Shown: positions 1-4,101 of the stretch, piece after piece
How the letters are laid out: each line of letters begins with the position of its first letter
Numbering within the stretch: the first letter of the stretch is position 1
Source: Sporomusa sp.
GTDB taxonomy: Bacteria; Bacillota_C; Negativicutes; Sporomusales; Sporomusaceae
Direction of reading: 5' to 3'
DNA length: 5,688 bases
Assembly (NCBI GenBank): GCA_029256645.1
Contig: JAQSXM010000359.1
Coordinates: forward strand, 1 to 5,688
The notes under the pieces: model-generated
Told to the model about the DNA's origin: nothing
Database searches by the model: none
The model's input: the letters and a program-made list of their open reading frames with translations, nothing else
Translations under genes and position numbers: made by a program

Positions 1-395
1 ATTGCCATAGAGGCCACTTCTGCACTCAGGTTATTCATAACCTGCTGGTATTCCCGTTCAAGCTCCGCCTGCGTCTCCTTCAACAGCCGTGTATTCTCTT
101 CCCAGGCCTTTTGCACAATAATCTCTCTGGATTTCTCCCCTAGGTTAATGGCCTCATCGATTATGGACCGGGCCTGAATACGGGCATCTATAATCTGACC
201 TTCACTTTCTTGTTTCATAGCTATTGCTAACGCCCGCTCACGTTCGGCATCCTCCAGATTTTTTGCTATAAAAGCTCTTCGCTCCTCCAAGGCCGCCATA
301 ATAGGCCGATAGGCAATCTTGGTTAAGATAGCAACAAGTATCAGGAAATTAATAATCTGAGCCACTAATGTTGCATTGAGGTCGATCAAGTACAT
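1..395 (-). CDS. atpF: ATP synthase Fo subunit b (partial, 3' end beyond window)
   Basis: Subunit b is the membrane-anchored peripheral stalk that holds the F1 head (through delta) against the turning c-ring. The 131 visible residues show the family layout: a short polar N-terminus with DLNATLVAQIINF, one membrane helix at about residues 9-26, the cytoplasmic turn AYRPIMAALEERR (about 28-40), then a long charged heptad-like helix rich in E, R, K and Q (about 40-131) that forms the dimer coiled coil. The C-terminal delta-binding part lies outside the window. It follows atpE by 62 nt. The ATG at 395 sits only 1 nt after an AAGGGGGG ribosome site, so the in-frame TTG at 387-389, spaced 7 nt from it and giving MIDLNATL, is a serious alternative start. 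Gene identity is secure; the start is not. Confidence 0.95.
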   Translation of the reverse strand, partial: MYLIDLNATLVAQIINFLILVAILTKIAYRPIMAALEERRAFIAKNLEDAERERALAIAMKQESEGQIIDARIQARSIIDEAINLGEKSREIIVQKAWEENTRLLKETQAELEREYQQVMNNLSAEVASMA

Positions 396-416
396 CCCCC
401 CTTCCGGTTGTGGAGC

Positions 417-449
417 AGGCGTCTGGTAGAGATTAGCTACCAGGCGCCT
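417..449 (-). promoter_or_regulatory. Hairpin in the atpE-atpF intergenic region
   Basis: The arms at 437-449 and 417-429 are 13 nt each and complementary except for one C-A mismatch in the mRNA sense; the loop is 7 nt (430-436). No T-run follows, so it is not a standard intrinsic terminator. It occupies most of the 62-nt gap between the c and b genes and lies about 20 nt ahead of the atpF ribosome site. I infer a role in mRNA stability or processing, which could help express subunit c, needed in many copies per enzyme, above subunit b. Confidence 0.65.
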
Positions 450-457
450 CTTCTTCT

Positions 458-709
458 TCATTTTAAAAAGGGATTGGTAAATATCAGCACAATTGCTATA
501 ACTGCTGCAATGATAGGAATTGACTCAATCAGACCAACGGAAATTAGCATCGTAACCATTATCGAATTCTTTGCCTCTGGCTGACGGGCAATACTTTCAA
601 TGGCTTTGGCTGTCACTTGCCCATCGCCTGTCGCTGCACCGAAGGCGGCTAAACCCACAACCAAGGCGGCGGCAATTACCGAAGCCGCAATAATAATCGC
701 GTGTTCCAC
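458..709 (-). CDS. atpE: ATP synthase Fo subunit c (proteolipid)
   Basis: Subunit c forms the membrane rotor ring that carries the coupling ion. The 83-residue protein is a two-helix hairpin: helix 1 at about residues 3-40, the polar loop ARQPEAK at 41-47 that contacts F1, and helix 2 at about 50-79. The ion-binding carboxylate is E62 in LIESIP. S63 follows, as in Na+-type rings, but P65 and I67 are more like H+-type rings. D29 in GDG falls where Ilyobacter c has the Na+ ligand Q32, so the ion type cannot be read off simply. Start choice: the GTG at 713-715 overlaps the atpB stop but lies 1 nt after GGAGG. The GTG at 707-709 lies 7 nt after it and gives MEHAIIIAAS, so I use that one. The ribosome site is inside the end of atpB, which implies translational coupling. 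Confidence 0.96.
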   Translation of the reverse strand: MEHAIIIAASVIAAALVVGLAAFGAATGDGQVTAKAIESIARQPEAKNSIMVTMLISVGLIESIPIIAAVIAIVLIFTNPFLK

Positions 710-711
710 TG

Positions 712-1404
712 TCACCCCTCCTTTTCCTCATGATGATGTTCTTCCAAGGAATTACTCAGATAGGACATCGAAAGCATGGTAAAGATCAGTGCTTGAATAA
801 TACCGACAAATACGCTGAATGCGAGCCATAATGTCGGCGCCACGTAGGGCACCAGGATACCCAGAATTACGATTAGAATCTCGCCTGCCAGAATGTTACC
901 AAAAAGACGGAACGATAGAGTGACTGGTTTAGCTATTTCCTCAATGATGTTTATTGGTAAAAACAGGATATTAGGCTGAACAAAATGTTTGAAATGAACC
1001 AGGAACCCTTTGGTCTTAACGCCATACGCATGAACAATAATTACAATCATTAATGCCAACCCTAGTGTTGTATTAATATCATTGGTTGGTGAAGTAAAGC
1101 CCGGTATCAACCCTAACCAGTTAGCAATAAGCAAGAACAGAAAAAGTGTAATAATGAGTGGCGCAACCTTGCGGCCATTAGGCCCAATGGTCGAATCAAT
1201 CTGGGCTAGCAGACCTTCAATAACCAGTTCCACGAAGTTCTGCCAGCCGCAGGGTACAAGCGTCCAGCTTCTCCGGACCAGCAACGAACCAAAGACAAGA
1301 ATAGCCATCGTCAGCCAAGTCATGTACAAAGTATCAATATTGAACGTCAATCCTGCCAGAACCGCCAGTTTATGCCCACCTATCTCAGCCCCGCCGTGGC
1401 CCAT
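712..1404 (-). CDS. atpB: ATP synthase Fo subunit a
   Basis: Subunit a is the stator channel that feeds ions to and from the c-ring. The 230 residues are mostly membrane helices (about 28-44, 80-100, 113-128, 167-187 and 191-216). The signature VTLSFRLFGNILAGE covers residues 161-175: R166 is the essential arginine (E. coli R210) and E175 matches E. coli E219. Q204 in the last helix corresponds to the conserved Q252 region. The C-terminus is a charged tail with three histidines (EEHHHEEKEG). GGAGGTG precedes the ATG by about 9-11 nt. The gap from atpI is 21 nt, and the end of this gene supplies the atpE ribosome site. Length and motifs are normal for a bacterial subunit a. Confidence 0.97.
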   Translation of the reverse strand: MGHGGAEIGGHKLAVLAGLTFNIDTLYMTWLTMAILVFGSLLVRRSWTLVPCGWQNFVELVIEGLLAQIDSTIGPNGRKVAPLIITLFLFLLIANWLGLIPGFTSPTNDINTTLGLALMIVIIVHAYGVKTKGFLVHFKHFVQPNILFLPINIIEEIAKPVTLSFRLFGNILAGEILIVILGILVPYVAPTLWLAFSVFVGIIQALIFTMLSMSYLSNSLEEHHHEEKEG

Positions 1405-1425
1405 ATTTTTTTACACCTCCTCATA

Positions 1426-1833
1426 TCACGCTTTTTTGGCGTCCTCTATTTGCTTAAGAACAAGAAGCATCCCGTTTATGAACAGGATAACCGGCATAGT
1501 GAAAAATCCTGCTACAAATGCCAAAATGTCAACTTGCAAAAAATGACTGATGGCTACAAGGACCAAGACCATCGCTCCGAGACGAATAATCCAACCCCCC
1601 CGGATGTGTTCAATTGCTTGCTTCTTGGACAATACCTGGACATTCTCAACCTGGCGATAAAGATACAGAAAGTACATTGAGCCTGTTACTAATCCGATAA
1701 GTAATCCGGTCGTCGCCTGTAATGTGCAGTAAACATAAGCAAGCGGGCATAGGATTGTTCCAATAAGCGCAATTTGCGCCAACATAGTTCTGACTTTAAG
1801 CTCATAGTTTCTCATACATGCGGCCTTAGCCAT
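1426..1833 (-). CDS. atpI: ATP synthase protein I (AtpI)
   Basis: AtpI proteins are small four-helix membrane proteins encoded at the head of ATP synthase operons. They help assemble or stabilise the c-ring and have been linked to Mg2+ handling in some bacteria. The 135-residue product is almost entirely hydrophobic, with helices at about 19-36, 38-58, 80-99 and 102-126 and a charged loop RQVENVQVLSKKQAIEHIRGG near 60-79. There is little sequence signature beyond this, so the call rests on topology plus position directly before atpB. The ATG at 1833 is only 1 nt from AGGTGG. An in-frame ATG at 1815 (MRNYELK), with TAAGG 8 nt upstream, is an alternative start and would give 129 residues. It is probably the first gene of the operon, since nothing on its strand lies close upstream. 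Confidence 0.87.
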   Translation of the reverse strand: MAKAACMRNYELKVRTMLAQIALIGTILCPLAYVYCTLQATTGLLIGLVTGSMYFLYLYRQVENVQVLSKKQAIEHIRGGWIIRLGAMVLVLVAISHFLQVDILAFVAGFFTMPVILFINGMLLVLKQIEDAKKA

Positions 1834-1895
1834 CCCACCTTTTATTTTTTTCCCCCCTAGATGAATGACCCCTAAACCCAGTGCCGCTACCGTCC

Positions 1896-1980
1896 TAGTT
1901 CAATATATATGACACACAGTCATATATATGACTGTTTTTGTACTTGTACGGCTAAATTTATGACAATATGTCAGTAGAAT
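1896..1980. promoter_or_regulatory. Operator-like dyad cluster between atpI and the XRE gene
   Basis: Three dyads share TGAC/GTCA half-sites. A perfect 20-bp palindrome, ACAGTCATATATATGACTGT, lies at 1916-1935. A near-palindrome TCAATATATATGA lies at 1900-1912, sharing the 11-mer ATATATATGAC with the first (1903-1913 and 1922-1932). TGACA-ATA-TGTCA lies at 1961-1973. A further GTAC-TT-GTAC repeat sits at 1940-1949. The centres at about 1906, 1925.5 and 1967 are roughly 20 and 41 bp apart, near whole helical turns. The cluster lies between two divergent genes, one of which encodes a DNA-binding protein. Binding by that protein, and control of atp, are inferences. Confidence 0.6.
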
Positions 1981-1994
1981 ATTTTCCAGTATTA

Positions 1995-2003
1995 TGTAAT
2001 AAT
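1995..2003 (+). promoter_or_regulatory. Possible extended -10 promoter element for the XRE gene
   Basis: TGT followed by AATAAT reads as an extended -10 (TGn plus five of six TATAAT bases), about 40 nt ahead of the ATG. No good -35 lies at the right distance. The TGACA/TGTCA dyad at 1961-1973 would fall just upstream of the polymerase contacts, suiting a regulated promoter. No convincing promoter was found for the atp side, although TTGTCA at 1973-1968 on the minus strand is a weak -35 candidate. Confidence 0.3.
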
Positions 2004-2042
2004 GTTTTATGAGATATTCTAAAGGGGCCAGGAGGAATACTA

Positions 2043-2411
2043 ATGAAGTTTGGTGATAAAGTACGATGCGTGCGCGAGAAATTTTCTCTAACTACCGAGC
2101 AACTAGCCAAACTGTTAAATGTAACTCAATCATATATATCGCATGTTGAAAACAACCGCCGCCAGCTAGGTAGAGACAAAATTGTGTTATTAGCCAGAGA
2201 GTTACACATCCCTGTCGAATTCTTTCTCCGCGATGATGTGGAAACATTAGAAGAAATTGAAATAAATGATAAGTTAAAATCAATGTTAACAGACGAAAGA
2301 TATCTTAATTATTTCGTCATAGTGGACAAAGCAGTCGCAGCTCATATTAGCCCTGAGGAATTGGAACAGGCTATCGAGTTTATCAAAAGATACAAAAGAA
2401 CACAGGGTTAA
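2043..2411 (+). CDS. XRE-family (Cro/CI-type) transcriptional regulator
   Basis: The product has 122 residues. Residues 1-65 form a classic five-helix XRE/HTH_3 domain; the helix-turn-helix is about 17-40 (TTEQLAKLLNVTQSYISHVENNRR), with recognition-helix residues Q29, S30, Y31, S33 and H34. It is followed by a linker rich in acidic residues (65-78) and a helical C-terminal part (79-119) that could mediate dimerisation, an arrangement like SinR-type regulators. AGGAGG at 2030-2035, 7 nt before the ATG, fixes the start. The gene is divergent from the ATP synthase operon, with dyads between them, so autoregulation and possible control of atp are reasonable inferences; no ligand or partner is evident. 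Its last codons lie inside a terminator hairpin. Confidence 0.93.
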   Translation: MKFGDKVRCVREKFSLTTEQLAKLLNVTQSYISHVENNRRQLGRDKIVLLARELHIPVEFFLRDDVETLEEIEINDKLKSMLTDERYLNYFVIVDKAVAAHISPEELEQAIEFIKRYKRTQG

Positions 2412-2428
2412 TGAACCCTGTGTTCTTT
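2395..2428. terminator. Bidirectional intrinsic terminator covering both stop codons
   Basis: Perfectly complementary 15-nt arms at 2395-2409 and 2414-2428 flank a 4-nt loop (AATG). The arms begin AAAGAA and end TTCTTT, so each strand has a U-rich 3' side. The plus-strand TAA at 2409-2411 and the minus-strand TAA at 2408-2410 both fall at the loop, so the hairpin encodes the last residues of both convergent proteins. Only short T-runs follow, so efficiency may be moderate. Confidence 0.8.
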
Positions 2429-2596
2429 AATGAAATCGCCCTCGTATTTCGGGTCAACTAAATAGATTCCGCATAGGTAGCACCATTTGACTTTCCCTAG
2501 CCACTCATATAATATGTATTTCGCCCGATAACTTTCCTGAGCCTTATCAAACTCATGCCGCGTGCGCGCATCCTTAAGACTGTTGCAATCTTGCAT
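2408..2596 (-). CDS. Small CxxC protein of unknown function
   Basis: I do not recognise this family. The 62-residue product is soluble and charged: residues 1-30 look helical (KDARTRHEFDKAQESYRAKYILYEW), then KVKWCYLCGIYLV at 36-47 carries C39 and C42 in a CxxC arrangement, and it ends in EHRVH. A third cysteine is C4. The CxxC with a following glycine resembles half a zinc knuckle or a redox pair, but no second pair is present. The ATG at 2594-2596 is chosen because GGAGGTG lies just upstream at optimal spacing; an in-frame ATG at 2611 would put that ribosome site inside the gene. The strong ribosome site and the shared terminator support a real gene. Confidence 0.6.
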   Translation of the reverse strand: MQDCNSLKDARTRHEFDKAQESYRAKYILYEWLGKVKWCYLCGIYLVDPKYEGDFIKEHRVH

Positions 2597-2895
2597 AACA
2601 GACACCTCCATACCCGTAAGACTTATCTGGTCTGAGGGACTTGGTCTGTTTCAAACCGGTTTTTCACTAATCTATATTCATATTGTCCATTTGTATGCAT
2701 GTCTCTGTGTGAATTTGCCCAATATTTCGAATATGATTAGAACTATCCACTTCACTACAATACCCACTGAGCCTTCTATAATTAAAACTCAATAATCGAA
2801 CCTGTTATTCCTATTAGAACATGCAGGATTTTGTACACCGATAAAGAAAATGTTAAGTACGTGAGTTCACAACTGGAAAACGAGGAGGGGTTCTT
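2597..2895. other. Intergenic region between divergent small genes
   Basis: These 299 bases separate the divergent CxxC and ASCH genes. They hold a 10-bp palindrome AAACCGGTTT (2653-2662), a direct repeat TGGTCTG at 2628-2634 and 2642-2648, a perfect TATAAT at 2777-2782 and a GTGA-GT-TCAC dyad close to the ASCH gene. An open frame on the plus strand across 2562-2795 has no ribosome site and overlaps the minus-strand gene, so I do not call it. Confidence 0.5.
2777..2782 (+). promoter_or_regulatory. Possible -10 element for the ASCH gene
   Basis: A perfect TATAAT lies 113 nt before the ASCH ATG. The best -35 at 17 bp, ACTACA (2754-2759), matches TTGACA poorly. A second weak option nearer the gene is TTGTAC with TAAGTA 17 bp downstream. 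Confidence 0.3.
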
Positions 2896-3243
2896 ATGTT
2901 TGCACTTAACTTTATATCGTCACATAATGAAAAATTATTGATTGCTCGTCAAAAAAGCGCTACAATTCGTTTAGGAGATATACGGGATACTTATCCTGAA
3001 AATTCCATCGTCTGGATTACATTCGGAAGCAAATACGGCGCCAAGAAACAACTGTATAAAGCGATCATAGACAAAGCCCTCACCAAAAAATTTTGTGACC
3101 TGACTACCAAAGAATTGATTCATCAAAATCCTTCTATCACAACTGTAGACGAACTGATTCGAACATTCGAATCCATATATGAAAAACAAATCCATGCCGA
3201 TGATACCGTTACAGTGATTCACTTTTCAGAAGTAGTGGAGTAA
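2896..3243 (+). CDS. ASCH-domain protein (putative RNA-binding)
   Basis: ASCH domains are small beta-barrel folds related to PUA, proposed to bind RNA in translation-linked or coactivator roles. This 115-residue protein has the typical entry motif RQKSATIRLGD (18-28), followed by beta-strands around IVWITFG (38-44) and KQLYKAIIDKALTKKF (51-66), a helical stretch LTTKELIHQNPSITTVDELIRTFESIYEK (69-97) and a terminal strand VTVIHFSEVVE (105-115). The length is normal for a stand-alone ASCH protein. GAGGAGGGG, 5 nt before the ATG, fixes the start. No partner is obvious; the next plus-strand gene is a 47-residue peptide 122 nt downstream that may be co-transcribed. Family call from motif memory, substrate unknown. 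Confidence 0.8.
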   Translation: MFALNFISSHNEKLLIARQKSATIRLGDIRDTYPENSIVWITFGSKYGAKKQLYKAIIDKALTKKFCDLTTKELIHQNPSITTVDELIRTFESIYEKQIHADDTVTVIHFSEVVE

Positions 3244-3365
3244 TAAGCAAATACAGGCAGCAATCTTACCTGGTATAGTAACATGAGCTTCAAATGAAAA
3301 ACCAACAGCATATTTAGATTATTCGGACTGGTACAGGGAAATACTTTACATATGGAGGTGATTAT

Positions 3366-3509
3366 ATGGGTAAGATTTCTGATAAAAGCAGCTATAAGAA
3401 TATGAAAACTGCAGTAAAAAGCTCCCAGTTTTTTATTGATAAACAAGCGGCAAAGAATTTAAAAGCTAAACAACAAAAGAGTGGTGCTACAGATAATAGT
3501 GAGTCATAG
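3366..3509 (+). CDS. Small basic peptide, 47 residues, unknown function
   Basis: The ORF encodes 47 residues and is preceded by GGAGGTG five nt before the ATG, as good a ribosome site as any in the window. The product is hydrophilic and lysine-rich (10 K) with a single aromatic patch QFFIDKQ at 21-27 and an acidic/serine tail (TDNSES). There is no membrane segment or cysteine. A strong intrinsic terminator follows 70 nt downstream. I do not recognise a family; its size and composition would suit a small nucleic-acid-associated or spore-type protein, but that is speculation. Confidence 0.6.
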   Translation: MGKISDKSSYKNMKTAVKSSQFFIDKQAAKNLKAKQQKSGATDNSES

Positions 3510-3579
3510 GCAACTTCACTGGTACAGTCCCAACTCGCCCTCACAGAGCCGCAAGATTTAAGTTTCTATGAATTTTCTC

Positions 3580-3618
3580 AAAAACCTGTTTAAAACGTAA
3601 TGTTTTGGACGGGTTTTT
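3580..3618 (+). terminator. Intrinsic terminator after the ASCH/small-peptide genes
   Basis: Arms of 17 nt at 3580-3596 and 3602-3618 pair throughout when three U-G wobbles are allowed; the loop is GTAAT. The right arm ends in five T and is followed by ATTGTTT. On the opposite strand the wobbles become A-C mismatches, so it is oriented for plus-strand transcripts. Confidence 0.88.
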
Positions 3619-3958
3619 ATTGTTTAAATATAAACCAATATTTTTATAGCTTACTAGCAATTTCTTTGGTTTATCAGCAACTCACATCTACGTTAACATG
3701 CAAAATGGTTCTGCCCAATAGGCGAGAACCCATTAGAATTATGATAAACGGATAATGGTAAGAGTAGCCCCTACCCCCGGTGGAAAACCGACTGTGATAC
3801 CTAAGATACCAGAATTAATTATATGGATACCAGATGTGGCAGGCCGGTGAAGCACAATTTGAAAGTATCCCCGGTGTGCAAGCGGCCGCCATAATGCTAC
3901 GATCTAATGGCTAAATGGTATGCAAAATTCCATAGGCACATTAAGGCAACTTACATAC
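3619..3958. other. Non-coding or decayed region with short ORF fragments
   Basis: No convincing gene is seen in this stretch of about 340 bases. Contents: a 12-bp bulged hairpin at 3704-3734; a 31-codon ORF (3755-3850, beginning MVRVAPTPGGKP) without a clear ribosome site; and an overlapping 26-codon ORF in another frame (3834-3914, MWQAGEAQFESIPG). GATACC occurs three times (3796, 3805, 3826), with GATACCAGA repeated at 21-bp spacing. The second ORF is locally GC-richer and reads like a protein fragment. It may be debris of a lost gene or element; nothing was identified. Confidence 0.45.
3704..3734. repeat. Hairpin of unknown role
   Basis: Left arm 3704-3715 and right arm 3721-3734 form 12 base pairs with two single-base bulges (3724 and one of 3729-3731) around the loop CAATA. 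There is no T-run on either side, so it is not a terminator. It lies 20 bp upstream of the small ORF at 3755. Confidence 0.45.
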
Positions 3959-3989
3959 AAAAAAGACCCCCGAGATATCCTCGAGAGCC
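3959..3989 (-). terminator. Intrinsic terminator after the tRNA-like sequence
   Basis: On the minus strand the arms GGCTCTCGAG (3989-3980) and CTCGGGGGTC (3974-3965) pair over 10 positions, three of them G-U, around a 5-nt loop. Six T follow (3964-3959). It lies 9 nt after the tRNA-like CCA and can also end transcripts coming from the HD-GYP gene. Confidence 0.85.
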
Positions 3990-3998
3990 TTGATTCCC

Positions 3999-4074
3999 TG
4001 GAGCCGATAGCAGGATTTGAACCTGTGACCCACGCTTTACGAAAGCGTACAATATCATTTTAGCCTACTCCTGC
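3999..4074 (-). tRNA. tRNA-Thr(CGU)-like sequence with degenerate 5' half (probable pseudo-tRNA or tRNA-derived RNA)
   Basis: Read on the minus strand, the 76 nt match tRNA numbering. The anticodon arm is perfect: stem ACGCT/AGCGT (4048-4044 and 4036-4032) around the loop TTCGTAA, giving anticodon CGU after U33 with A37. The variable loop is GGGTC. The T arm is CAGG-TTCAAAT-CCTG with an A-C mismatch at 49-65. The acceptor 3' strand TATCGGC is followed by U73 and encoded CCA. The 5' half is poor: GCAGGAG pairs badly with the acceptor 3' strand, the D stem GGCT is unpaired and the D-loop GG reads GA. A promoter lies inside this 5' part. Thr/CGU identity is read from the loop; function as a working tRNA is doubtful. 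Confidence 0.5.
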
Positions 4075-4085
4075 AACAATGTCAA
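4057..4085 (-). promoter_or_regulatory. Sigma-70-type promoter inside the tRNA-like 5' half
   Basis: TTGACA (4085-4080) is a perfect -35. A 17-bp spacer leads to TAAAAT (4062-4057), five of six for the -10. Transcription would start near 4050, just before the anticodon-arm hairpin, and run to the terminator at 3959, giving an RNA of about 90 nt. It begins 17 bp after the HD-GYP stop codon. The sequence match is the best promoter in the window; activity is inferred. Confidence 0.6.
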
Positions 4086-4101
4086 GAATCGGCTGATTCC
4101 A

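Noticed and set aside
1082..1680. Plus-strand ORFs across atpB and atpI
   Set aside because: They lie antisense to well-supported membrane protein genes, lack ribosome sites and give no recognisable protein.
2562..2795. 77-codon plus-strand ORF
   Set aside because: It has no ribosome site, overlaps the start of the minus-strand CxxC gene and its product looks like translated AT-rich intergenic DNA.
2971..3446. Minus-strand ORFs opposite the ASCH gene and the 47-residue peptide
   Set aside because: They are antisense to genes with strong ribosome sites and have none of their own.
3740..3850. Cobalamin-like or other riboswitch
   Set aside because: CGGTGGAAAACCG and nearby bases superficially recall a riboswitch core, but no complete consensus box or matching stems are present and no suitable downstream gene follows.
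3999..4094. Selenocysteine or other long-variable-arm tRNA (95 nt)
   Set aside because: The length fits and ACGCTTT/AAAGCGT looked like a long variable arm. But there is no UCA anticodon or plausible anticodon stem before it, and the same hairpin makes a perfect 7-nt anticodon loop (TTCGTAA) with normal downstream numbering.
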